Origin: Citrus sinensis
Lineage: Eukaryota; Streptophyta; Magnoliopsida; Sapindales; Rutaceae
DNA length: 64,000 nucleotides
Assembly: GCF_022201045.2 (NCBI RefSeq)
Contig: NC_068560.1
Span: 26,615,501 to 26,679,500, forward strand
Direction of reading: 5' to 3'
Part shown: piece by piece, positions 1-10,900 of the stretch
Numbering within the stretch: position 1 is the stretch's first letter
How the letters are laid out: each line of letters opens with the position of its first letter
Program-made: the position numbers and the translations under genes
The notes under the pieces: generated by a model
The model's database searches: none
What the model was told of the DNA's origin: nothing
What the model saw: only the letters and a program-made list of their open reading frames with translations

Positions 1-60
1 CACTCGGGAGCAAGAACTTTAGCCTTCAAGGCACTCCGGCAAGGATACTTCTAGCCAACC

Positions 61-1026
61 ATGCACCAGGATGCGAAAAGGATGGCAAAGAATTATAAAA
101 CATGCCAAAGCTTCTCCGAGGTTCCTGCACAACCCCCGGAAAAGCTGACGGCTATGACATCCCCATGGCCTTTCGTTCAATGGGGAATCGACTTGATTGG
201 TCCGTTGCCTAAGGGACAAGGAGCGGCGACACGTGCAATTGTGGCAATAGACTACTTCACCAAGTGGGTGGAAGTGGGAGTTCTCAGCCAAATCACAGAG
301 AGAAAGACAACAGATTTTATTTGAAAAAATATCATCTGCAGATATGGGATCCTCTACGCCATCATCACAGACAATGGGAGGCAATTTGACAACAGCAACT
401 TCAGAGAATTTTGCCGAAACTTGGGGGTGGACCTGAAGTTCTGCACCCCCGCACACCCCCAGGCAAACGGACAAGTGGAAGCAGCCAACAAGGTGATAAA
501 GAAGCTCCTGAAGACTAGATTGGGAGAAAAGAAGGGAGCTTGGGTTGATGAGCTACCAGGAGTATTGTGGGCCTACAGGACAACTCACAAAACCGCCACA
601 GGGGAAACCCTGTTCGCTTTAGCTTTTGATCATGAGGCAGTAGTCCCAGCAGAAGTGGGAGTGAGGACACATCGGACGGAATATTTTACTGAGGAGCAAA
701 ATGACGAGCAAATCTGCTTAAGTCTGGACCTGCTGGAGGAAAAAAGGGAAGGGGCATCGCAGAAAGTGGCCCAGTGTCAACAAAGGGTCATGCGTTATTA
801 CAACAAGAACGTACGCATGAGACAGTTCCGAGCAGGAGATTTGGTACTTAGGAAGGTGAACCAGAACACCGGGGATCCTAACCATGGCGCTCTTGGCCCA
901 AAGTGGGAAGGCCCATACCGAGTGATACGAGCCACTGGACCAGGAGCATATAAATTAGCGTACCAAGACGGACGAGACGTGAAGAGGTCATGGAACGCCG
1001 AACACCTGAAGAAGTATTTCCAGTAA
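61..1026 (+). pseudogene. Integrase remnant of the gypsy element
   Basis: The plus-strand reading contains typical Ty3/gypsy integrase blocks. Examples are WGIDLIGPLPKG near the start of the catalytic core, DNGRQF, PAHPQANGQVEAANK and LPGVLWAYRTTHKTATGET, followed by a C-terminal part with GPKWEGPYRV (the GPY/F-type module). This is a fossil fragment: it looks broken and is listed only as part of the surrounding element. Its end coincides with the end of pol, just before the tandem-repeat block. Confidence 0.85.
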
Positions 1027-1182
1027 GCAAAATGCTTTATTAAATCCTCACTCTGGAAAGTTATTTCTGTTACAATGCCTGATGGCCTGTTGCACATGCA
1101 TATATTCTGTATTTTTGTAATACATTCAAATTTCAATAAAGATGAATTCAGCATGAAATCCCCTGCTAGCGAGCCCAATAAG

Positions 1183-2065
1183 AAATTTTTTACTAAGGCA
1201 ACAAAGTGCCTGTTTCTGCTCGGTCAACGAAAGACCAACAGCTAAAGCTTCGAAATACTACTAAGGCAACAAAGTGCATGTTTCTGCTCGGTCAACGAAA
1301 GACCAGCAGCTAAAACTTCGAAATACTACTAAGGCAACAAAGTGCCTGTTTCTGCTCGGTCAACGAAAGACCAGCAGCTAAAGCTTCGAAATACTACTAT
1401 GGCAACAAAGTGCCTGCTTCTGCTCGATCAACGAAAGACCAGTAGTTAAAGCTTCGAAAAATCTACTAAGGCAACAAAGTGCCTTCTCGGTCAACGAAAG
1501 ACCAGCAGCTAAAGCTTCGAAATACTACTAAGGCAACAAAGTGTCTGTTTCTGCTCGATCAACGAAAGACCAGCAGCTAAAGCTTCGAAAAATCTACTAA
1601 GGCAACAAAGTACCTGTTTCTGCTCGGTCAACGAAAGACCAGCAGATAAAGCTTCGAAATACTACTAAGGGAACAAAGTGCCTGTTTCTGCTCGGTCAAC
1701 GAAAGACCAGCAGCTAAAGCTTCGAAAATTGTACTAAGGCAAGTAAGTGACTGCTTCTGCTCAGTCAACGAAAGATCAGTAGCTAAATTCTGAAAAATTT
1801 TACTAAGGCAAGTAAGTGCCTGCTTCTGCTCGGTCAACGAAAGACCAGCAGCTAATTTCTCAAAATTTTACTAAGGCAAGTAAGTGCCTGCTTCGGCTCG
1901 GTCAAGGAAAGGCCAACAGCAAACTCTACGAAAGTTTCTCCAAGGGAAGCAAATGCCTGCTCCTACTCGGTCATCAATAAACTAGTAGATAATTTTACAA
2001 AAATGGTGATCAGGCAAATAAATGCATATTCCTGCTCGGTCCACCAAAGAACCAGCAGGCAAAAT
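1183..2065 (+). repeat. 68-bp tandem repeat in the gypsy 3' region, about 13 copies
   Basis: Units begin near CTAAGGCAACAAAGTGCCTG and repeat with a period of about 68-69 bp (for example at 1193, 1261 and 1329). Each unit contains TCTGCTCGGTCAACGAAAG and AGCTAAAGCTTCGAAA. Copies near the left are close to identical; from about 1730 onward they drift. Short minus-strand reading frames across the array only reflect the repeat. Tandem repeats between pol and the 3' LTR are common in Tat-type elements. Confidence 0.9.
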
Positions 2066-2401
2066 TAGATAAATTGTCAAGTTAATTTGTAAAAAATAAT
2101 CCATGAGCAAACACCAGACAAGAGAGCCAATGGAAAGCAGCTAGAAATTTTATAAATGATTAATTGTTTACAAGACTAATGGAACTTTAAAGTCTATACA
2201 AAAATAGACCTAAGGATTAGGAAGGTCGACAGCTTCAGCAGGTGAAGGATCAGCTATCTCAGGAGGTGGAAGATCAGCAATACTAGGAGGAGGCGGCACG
2301 AACCCTTGTCCCACTTCAAAAGCACGTCCCCCAACTCCCCCCTCCTACACCCCATCCAAAGGAGCCTCCGCCTGATCCTGCTCACCCTGCTCCTTATCTC
2401 C

Positions 2402-4330
2402 CTAGCCGACCTCAGCCATATACCTCTCCACTCCAGCCTCCAGTTTGCTCATGTCCAGTTCGGGATATTCTTCCTTGAGCACGGACATAATGCACTTATA
2501 GCTGAAAGCAACTCCAGAGTCATACTCGGCATCCAGCCGATCATCCACGTCAGCAGATTTGCCCTTCGCTTCGGCCAGCTGTTCCTCCAGGGATTTGATT
2601 TCCCCCTCAAGGGCGGTCCTCAGAGTATCCCTTTCACTTTGGGCAGCCTGAAGATCAGACTTCAAGTCACCCAACTCGCCCTCAAGCTTGGAGGTAGTGG
2701 ACTCAGCAATTGCAACTTTCTCCTCCAGCTCCGTAACCTGCTTGTTCAGCTCGGCCAGCTTCTCCTTCGACCGATCAGCAGACTCGACCTGCTTCTTCAA
2801 GTCCTGAATTTCAGCTTGGAGTTTCCTTTCATGGCGCGTGACCCTGTTCTTGTAGCAGGAAACTATGGTAGCCAGCTTGAAGGAGACCCTCTGGACAGAA
2901 CCAGCCAATTCATTGAGATTCATACTCTCAATGTCTAGGACCATTTTCGGTCCCACTGACTTCCAATAATCCCTCTGATACGGGGTCAAGTAATCACCCT
3001 GGTCACGAGCCGGAAGAGGGGAAGATCGATCCCCGGAGCGAGTGCTGACCTCAGAACTTTTTTCAACAACTTTTTCCCCACCACTCTTACGAGGTGGGGG
3101 AGGGGGCAGAGCAGGAACAGGAGCCTTGGAAGGGCCGACGCTGGACTTCTTTGGAGGAGGAGGAGGAGGATTGCTGGAGCTGCTCGAAGTCCGACCACGC
3201 TTTCTGGTCATAGCGCTGAGAATCTTGCTATCCATCCCTACAGCTATGTCGACTAAGCCCGAGCCGACCAGATTTGTTGACGACAAGAGGTCTTGGCAGG
3301 TAGACGCGTTCAATAGAGCCGTTTCCATCTGAAGCAAAGGTCGATCCTCAAGCCCCCCGATCAAACCCCACGACTCTGAAATAGCAAAGAAGGTTAAAGA
3401 ACCCAATAAGTGGCAGTTTGATTAAGAATGTAGGCAAAAAATGAACGACCTGGGGTGACAAAATTCGTGGGAAGGTAAATATCACCACCCAACGAATGAG
3501 CTGCCAGACACCAATTTCCCCCAGCAAAGAAGAATTTGTTCTTCTAATTTTTGCATGAGGAGGGGAAGCCGGTGATTGGTTTTCTCTTCGCAGAGCTCGA
3601 CATGAAATAATACCAGCCTGCTTCCTTCGAGCTACTCCTCAGCTGGTATAGGTGCTTCACTTCAACAAGAGAATGCTCCTCTGATCCACACCTCTCCCAC
3701 AACACATACATAGCCGAGAGAACCCTCCACCCGTTGGGATGTAGCTGACCTGGGGCCAGGTGCATACCACCCAGTATCTTAGCAAAATAGCGTTGAAGGG
3801 GCAGCCGAGCTCCTAATTTGAAGCTCTCCAAATGCATCGTCACATACCCCCGCGGAGGCCGACTGGGAATGTCACCTTTCCCAGGAACTACCAGGAGAAC
3901 ATCCGCAGGAATGTTGTAAAGGTTCCTCAGCTTGAACAGATCAGTTTGGGTGGTCGCACAAGCTGTGAAGTCAATAGGGTAAGAATCCGCCTCCACCCTA
4001 TGACCAAGGTGCCTTCTCTGAGGGGGTCTGCTCGATCCGGAACTACTCCCCTCACCATCACAAACTCCTTCAGGGACCCCAACCCCACCATAGCTGTGGT
4101 TCTCACCAGACCCCGACGCAGGTCCACCTCTATTCCCTACAAGCTCTAGTTCGGGGGAGGGAGAGACAACCAGGGGGCGTGGGTATTCAAGGGTATCCCT
4201 GCCATGGGAAGGACCTATACAACTGGAGGGACCTAAGAAATCGGTAGGTATTAGCACGTTGAGGCCTGAATCCCCTGATTCTTCATCACCCTCATCAACA
4301 ATTAACTTTCTTTTCCGGTTTGACATATCG
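2402..4330 (-). other. Antisense ORF region of the gypsy element (PF04195-like plus coiled coil)
   Basis: Two blocks on the minus strand have protein-like composition. The upstream block (about 4330-3544) resembles the 'putative gypsy type transposon' domain family (PF04195), with phrases such as YNIPADVLLV and LHPNGWRVLSAMYVLWERC. The downstream block (3406-2402) has a proline-rich stretch and then a long heptad coiled coil. In Tat-lineage elements an antisense ORF of this kind is known, and part of it can be spliced. Function is unknown. It is treated as a part of the fossil element, and its coding state is not judged here. Confidence 0.6.
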
Positions 4331-4934
4331 AAATCCCAAAAGAAAAACAAAGAAAACTCGAATATACGGATACAACAGGGGGGCAACACAAAACCCAATC
4401 AACAACAACAAAAGCAGGAGTTAAAGGCTGTACCTGGAATACACTGGCACTAATAATGTTGCTGTGATGAAGGTAATATCCCGCAAACGGAAGTCCCAGA
4501 CGCAGAGAGTGTGAACGAAGTTCGTAGGAATTGACTCGCGACAGAAGAACGAATAGAACGAAACAACGAGGATTTAAGTCTAGGGATTTGAAGCGAAAAG
4601 GGAAATGAAAGCATTTAAGTGAGGGAGATGCCAGCTCACTCACCAAATATCGAGGACAGATAGCCCGTCGTTTCAAATTTCAAATGCGAAGAGTCTGAAA
4701 AGGCCACGTCACTAACCATTACAAGAGGCCAACTTAGATGAAAGCCCAGATAGGCAATGGATACACTCATTCAGGCCCATGTTCAGGTCGGGAACCCCCA
4801 GAAGAAGAATGATGCCTCAGGTCAGTTCCAATAAACAGAAGATCAGATGAGAAGCTCCCCGGGTTGGTAAGATTTGACCATCAGTTTCTACTCTTAACTC
4901 ATTTCACTCACCAGACCAGAAACTGGGGGACTGG

Positions 4935-5563
4935 TGTTGAGTACATAAAAGCACCAGGTCGGTCATGATACTATTTCCGCCCCAGCACGGATCGCTTCAG
5001 CCAAGCGATGCGAGCAGAACACGGGAGCAAACATGAGCCGACCAGAGATGAGTACAACTAGGAAAACATACCGGTCATAGGTATATACCGAGCCGATACT
5101 CATCCCCAAGAAAGCGGGAACACGATCCCACAGAATCGCGGTAGTTGCGCTTTTCCCAGAACCGTTGAAGGGCACGCGAGACCCACGTTTGCCCACAATG
5201 TAACAGTTAGAGCCCCATGAGGGGCTGCCACCACCCGAAAAAGGAGGGATACAGGATAAACGGAAAACGGGAGACAGAGGGCGGCTATAAAAGAGAAAGA
5301 AATCGATGAAGAAAGGGATAGAAAAACGGAGAGAGGGAAAACGCTGCCAAATTGCAACCAGGCCATTTCCTTACAAATTTCTAACAAACTTCTTGAATCC
5401 AAATTATATTGTTTTCCCGTAAATACCTTGTGCTAACTTAGGCATCGGAGGGTTTACGCCGGCAAAACCACCGGCGTCTCTGACCCATTTTTGTGAACGC
5501 AGGTCTAGTGAGAGAAAGGAGGGTGATTCCAGCCTTAGTGGTTCGAGCAAACAGTCGATAACA
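4935..5563 (+). repeat. Candidate 3' LTR of the gypsy element
   Basis: The proposed LTR starts TGTTGAG after a purine-rich AACTGGGGGA and ends GATAACA, so the ends match as TGTT..AACA. A TATA-like CTATAAAAG lies near 5285, leaving a U3 of about 350 bp. The start is uncertain: TGTAACAG at 5199 and TGATGCC at 4810 were alternatives. The right end is supported because unrelated sequence similar to a host promoter begins about 60 bp further on. The 5-bp target duplication cannot be checked without the 5' LTR. Confidence 0.5.
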
Positions 5564-5624
5564 TAAACGTTGGTGAAAGAATCTAATCGGTCCAAGGGCG
5601 AGCAGATTTCAGCATCAACATACA

Positions 5625-5812
5625 CTTCCGAATTGGAACGCAGCCAAGATAGAAGAACAAAACTCGTATGTTTGAAGCCAGCTTTTGTCCTGAATAAAAC
5701 GATGCATGTTTCAAGACTCGGACAGAACAGGAGGCTGGTTGGCGTCGCGGGACTATGGGCACCGTAAACACTCCCATTGACTCTTGAACAAATTCAATTG
5801 CTAGCAGGAACA
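5625..5812 (+). other. Orphan copy of a CCR-like gene promoter/5'UTR
   Basis: This stretch aligns by eye with the DNA just upstream of the CCR-like gene at 21401 (about 21163-21390). Shared blocks in the same order include CGGAATGCAGCCAAGA-like, AAAACTCRTATGTTTGA, TCAGCTTTT/CCAGCTTTT, ACAAAACGA/AATAAAACGA, GGGCAC..., ACACTC..TTGACTCTT and GCTWGCARGAAC. Similarity stops about where the start codon would be, and no reductase coding sequence follows. It is probably the stump of a third tandem copy, or a displaced promoter. It lies directly next to the gypsy 3' LTR. Confidence 0.65.
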
Positions 5813-6052
5813 TTTCCAGGGTAATGAATCCACGATCTTTATCACATTCATTGTACACAAGTTTAAAATATATAGTCAACTGTTATCACATGGGGTGGGG
5901 TGTCACCGGGTCTGGAGTAACGTACAATCAAAGGCTAAAATATTATGCTTCAGTGGCAGCACTGTTTGATATTTTATTCTCGTTTTTGCGCAGCTTTCAA
6001 GAAATGATCACTATGACCAATAATCTAGTTATGTTTTACCTTTTTTTTTCCC
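5813..6052. other. Spacer, no gene seen
   Basis: No supported gene. The weak minus-strand reading that looks a little like an EF-hand overlaps the promoter-like relic and is not convincing. Confidence 0.5.
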
Positions 6053-6669
6053 GGGTAATTTTTAAAAATCTCTCCTGAAGTTTGGGCTTATTGCAAGTAG
6101 ATGGCGAGAATTTGTTTATTTATAAAAAAATCTTCTACCATCAGTTAATTTTAACATTGACCGTTAGTTGACAGTGCAAAGATAATATTCCCCTTAACAA
6201 TAGTTTGTAGACGGAAATAATTAAAAAAAATCAAATTTGTTGGCTATTTTATCCTCTTTAAATTATTGATATTTTCTTAAAGTTTCTACAAAAAAGATAA
6301 AATTAAAAACTTAAAAAATCCTCTTTAAATTATTGATATTTTGCTTAAAGTTCCTACAAGAAAGATAAAATTAAAAACTTGAAAATGAAATAGTCATAAT
6401 CTTTACCTATGATATTGTAAATCTTTGAAATTGACAAAGATAAAATTGTCAAAAAATAGGATTTGTGCTTTTTGCGCCAACAATTTTAGTTTTTTTTTTT
6501 AGTTATGTCAGTCTACAAACTATTGTTAAGTGTAATATTGTCTTTGTACAGTCAACTAACGGTCAATGTTAAAATTAACTGATGGTAGGAGATTTTTTAT
6601 AAATAAACAGATTCTCGCCATCTATTTGCAACAAGTCCAAACCTCAAGGGAGGTTCTTAAAAATTACCC
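6053..6669. mobile_element. Mutator-type MITE (617 bp, 9-bp TSD)
   Basis: Long terminal inverted repeats of about 165 bp start GGGTAATTTTTAAAAATC and end with the complement. Both arms carry TTGCAAGTAGATGGCGAGAA-type and AACGGTCAATGTTAAAATTA-type blocks. The flanks repeat TTTTTTCCC (6044-6052 and 6670-6678), a 9-bp target duplication as expected for the Mutator superfamily. The centre holds two direct copies of a 70-bp AT-rich segment. No coding capacity. The first 50 bp match the ends of the Pack-MULE at 48002-49427. Confidence 0.85.
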
Positions 6670-6678
6670 TTTTTTCCC

Positions 6679-7971
6679 CCCTAAATCTTCAATTTGTTGG
6701 ATGAAAGCTTTTGCGTGTCAATGGATGATTGCTTCCACTTTTATCTTGTGAGCTGAACCTTTCAAATCAATCAAAACATACTCAAGTGCCTTCACTTTCA
6801 TCCTTATTGGACATCATTCATCTTCAAGGGGGAAAAAATATCCATGGCCAAAGCTAAAGTTGGAGAAATTTGGCTTAAAGTTATGAAGCGATCTCAAAAG
6901 ATGGAATCCATTGTAACACTATAAGCCGTACATTATTATTTTCATACAACCAGAACAGATTAGCTCTAAGTGTGTGGATTGAAAATTGTTTTGCATGTTC
7001 ATGTACTGCTTTGGTGCCTTGATAATACTTGAAGGTGGGACTATTTGTGCTCTAAATATTTTGGAACATTCTATTACTTTACACACTCATACATTAATTA
7101 TAAAATATTAAATTTTACTTTGTACACTCTTTAAAATTTTAAAAATATCCTTACTTAAACTATTTAAATTACTTAACTTTATTTTCTTAAAACACTAAAA
7201 AAGCTATTCAACCGACTAATTTTAAAAGATTTAATATGTACTTACAACAATATAATTAAGTCAAGTTGTAAATAAATTATTTAATATAATTTTAGTTATT
7301 AATTTTTTAGTTATTTATGTTCAATATTGAATTTCAAACCCAAAATAACTTGCAATGAAAATATAATAAAAATATATATATTCCGTAGATACTACCAAAA
7401 AAAGAAAAGAGAGAAGAAGTCATAGAGATGAAGAAGATGAGAAGAAGGGACGAAGCAAAAAAAATAGAAGAGGAAGACGTAGAGATGAAGAATATGAGAA
7501 GAAGGGCGAAAGCCCAAAAAAAAAAAAAGAGTTCGTTTGTAGTACCTTTTTATTTTATTTTTTAAAAAATAAAATGTATCACACATACCGTATAATTAAA
7601 ATCTTTCTCAAAATTAATTTCCTTATTATTCATGAAAATATTAATTAAGATGTTGAAAATAAAAGTTTTAAGGTTTATAGTATGATAATTAAAAATGAAT
7701 AATGAGTGTGTTATATTTGTGTTCAAAACAATTATATAATATTAACTTATAATAAATTGTCCTTAGTAATTTATATTATGGGTATTTTTGTAGTATATAT
7801 TTTTATTAAAATTAGAGTATTCTGAATAATTTTTTGAGTGCAAATAGCCTCACCTATACTTTAATCATATAGATATATACAAGTACATACACAACTATGA
7901 GTATATTCATGTATTTGAAATAACTAGCAGCATGCAAAACATTTTCCAACTGAAGTCAAATATCTTCAATT
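6679..7971. other. AT-rich spacer and 3' flank of the nucleoside hydrolase gene
   Basis: No gene recognised. At about 7417-7515 a GAAGA-rich stretch is present twice (roughly 67-bp units containing AGAGATGAAGAA and GAGAAGAAGGG), which gives a low-complexity reading on the minus strand. The last 100 bases before 7972 are presumably the 3'UTR of the minus-strand gene. Confidence 0.5.
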
Positions 7972-10900
7972 TTATTTCTTTGCCTGATGTAAGCGGTCTA
8001 TTCCGTTTGGTGGTGTATTCCATGTCTTTTCCTGGTCATAAAAGCTTCCAATTACAGCAGACTGCCTATGATCTCCTAACACTTCTGCAAAATGATCATA
8101 GTATGCTGCCACATTAAGACTTTCCAAGACTTTTACCAACTTTCCTTGTTCTTGATTGACAATAATCTGTCCAACTTTTGATATGTCTCCGTCCGGAATG
8201 ATCTCGAGAGACTTGATCTTATACGTTTGATTCAAATGCGGATTGCCACCCAGAATCACTGCACCAAGTACCTCTCCCAGAAATGTGTCCTGTAAAGTGA
8301 CATAATGAGCTCGAATTCATTCTATGGTCTGTCTAAGAAAAAGCTGACTGATGCAACATGCATTGTCAGTGTCAGAATTTTTTAATGTGTACCACATGAT
8401 GGTAGCTGTGATGACTCTGCTGCAATGTCATTAGTCTTTGAAGTAGACGCTGGGAAAACACGCTTTCAGGAGTCTTATTTCTGTCCTGCAACTTATGAAG
8501 GATTTTGAAGAAAGAAGCAACTCTCCTTTGCATGTGCAGTGGAATGAGTTTAATCTCCAGTTTTGATTCAAAAACTGCCTTTGCTGCTAAAGGATCAAGA
8601 AACATGTTGAATTCTGCATACTTACTGGAAGGAACGGTGAAGACATTGCCTTTTTCATTGTCTTGGCCTTTGTTTCCTCCAACAATATATACATCCTGCA
8701 TTAGAAACAACATCAGCACACAGGATGGCTATTGGATTATTGCATGCTGACTTGCATAGTTAAAATTAAAAGTGCTTTTGGAACCTACCCACATTAGCCA
8801 GAGGCTATAACCGACTCAACACTCAATTAAGTGAAGCATTAAGCAGAACCGAACCAAGCCATTACCAGTGTCTTGGTGAAACCAATTCTAATGAAATATA
8901 GTGAGCAACATTACCTGAATTACGGAGCTTGAGTTCTGCAAACCAATGATTTGTGCTAAATTTGTTAACGGTCCGTTGGTCAATATAGTAATCTTTGACC
9001 CTGGCTCTATTGATTCTACAATAGACTTCCAAACATCTACTGCCAACGGCTGCCTAAGTTCAGGATGATCAGTATCCTGAGAAGCTCCAACTCTGACAGA
9101 GTTTTCTGCTGTGTATCTTCAAAATTGAAATTGAATATTCAAAAATATATATATATTTGTTACATAGCTTTTATACACCAGCAATACAATTGAACATCAT
9201 CTGGCTGCATATTTCAACTGATTATAGAACTCATGAACCAGCTCTCTTAAAAATACCAATAACAAAATTCAGAATGAAGAATCAAGCATACCTTCTGGGA
9301 CTACGAGGTAAGTCACGAGCAAGTCCATAGAGGGTATCGGAGTCCAAGAAACCGCCACTGCCAAGAGGGATAGCCTTGGCATACTTGCAGCCTCCAATAG
9401 GAGGGAATTTTGGATTCACTTCACCAACTGCAAATACATCTCCTAGACCAACTGGAATGTCATCGCGCCCCATCATATGAAGTAAATCATATACAACATC
9501 TACTGTCGCAGAAGTTGCCCACCCAGTCGAGCTAACTAGTATTCCCTGGTTGAAAAATAGAAAAATCAAACTGAAAGAAGATACTAAAGTACTAATGAAA
9601 CTGGAATACTAAGATCTCTTGTTGCTTTTATTTCAAATAAAGAGTCAAGAAGAGCAAAAGAGACTTTGTACCTTGAGATTGATAAGTTCCACTGGCAATT
9701 TTAGGAGATATATAAGTGCTAGGAAGTCCCCGGCACTCATATCGATATCAAACACAACAGGTTTTCCCATTAATTTCTTTCCAAAGTCTGGTTTGCGAAG
9801 GATTTCCTCGTAGTAAGGAAATTGTGTGCTGATATTGAACCTTCCGGCTTGCTGAGGGAAGTTTAAAGCCTGCATTTGACCATGTAACCATTCAGTTGAT
9901 GAGCACAAAAAAGACTATACAAGAGTTTGAATCCAAGGCAGTTACAGGAGTAATTGTCAAAATCACTCAGTTCTTATTTTTCTTATAACCCATACTAGAT
10001 ATTCGTTCAGCAGTACTGTTCTTTCATATCTTTCAGTAGTACTGTTATTTGATATATAGAGCAGCTGATCGTTGAGCTAAAAATGGAAATTTTACTCTAT
10101 TAATGGACCATTAGTGTTATACAGAAAATTCGTAAAGCTTACATTCAAAAAGCTTAAATAAAATTCTTTTTCAAGTAAGCTTCCCAAGTCTTGACTTGGT
10201 TTAGCTTTTGTAGCGACGAGAACTCGGACTGCTTCTGGACCCTTGACCTCCTTAATGTAACCGTCCTGTCACAGTTGTGTATGATTATTCAGATAGTATA
10301 TGCTTCTTTTCCTGGAAACAACATGAGATTATTTTATTACACAAAAAAATTAAGTACCTGGCATTTTGCTTTCCCACTCTCAAGGCAAAATGGATCTTGC
10401 ATTCCCGTTTGAACATGACCAGAATGTACTCCATTTTTCTGTACATTGAATTTTGGGACCTCAAGTCCATCGATAAGTGGATTTGAGCCATCTGATATTC
10501 CATATGGTTCGTTTGAAGTAACTACTGTCAGATTCATATATTCCATCTCGCTGCATGCATTTTCCCCATTATGACTAGATGAATTGCGCATAATTGATAG
10601 TGCGACACCAGCCATGAAGGAGTCCCACATGCAGTATGCCTTGAAAAATGTTAATCGTATCAAATGTGATGGAAATTGATTTCATAATACCTTGCGGCTT
10701 TCTTATATATAGAAAATGATCAAGCAATTTTAGGAGATTACCTCATGAAATGGTGGGCTACCGGACCATGTATCACGGATCATTTTCAAGGATTGGAAGC
10801 AATATTGTGCCTCGTACGTATTCTGTCTCCTTTCAAATTCTACAAAGAAATTCTCACTCACAGGGATAGTCTTTGTTGCATCCAGAGGAATGATTGTGAC

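Larger units (their letters stand above)
1..5563 (+). mobile_element. Ty3/gypsy LTR retrotransposon, 3' part (Tat-like lineage)
   Basis: The left edge of the window cuts this element, so its 5' LTR, gag and most of pol are not visible. In order it shows the end of pol (integrase core and C-terminal part), a 68-bp tandem repeat block, a long region whose reading frames lie on the minus strand, a G-rich possible polypurine tract near 4921-4930, and a 3' LTR. An antisense ORF between pol and the 3' LTR is a known trait of Tat-lineage plant elements (Retand and relatives), which is the basis for the lineage call. The visible pol part looks broken, with one or two interruptions. Age cannot be estimated because only one LTR is in the window. 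Confidence is high for gypsy, moderate for lineage. Confidence 0.85.

Noticed and set aside
5199-5563. LTR starting at TGTAACAG
   Set aside because: Would leave only about 85 bp before the TATA-like box and has no purine tract in front; kept as an alternative to 4935.
5583-5879. Minus-strand reading with a faintly EF-hand-like stretch
   Set aside because: It overlaps DNA that aligns with a non-coding promoter region upstream of the gene at 21401, and only one weak motif is visible.
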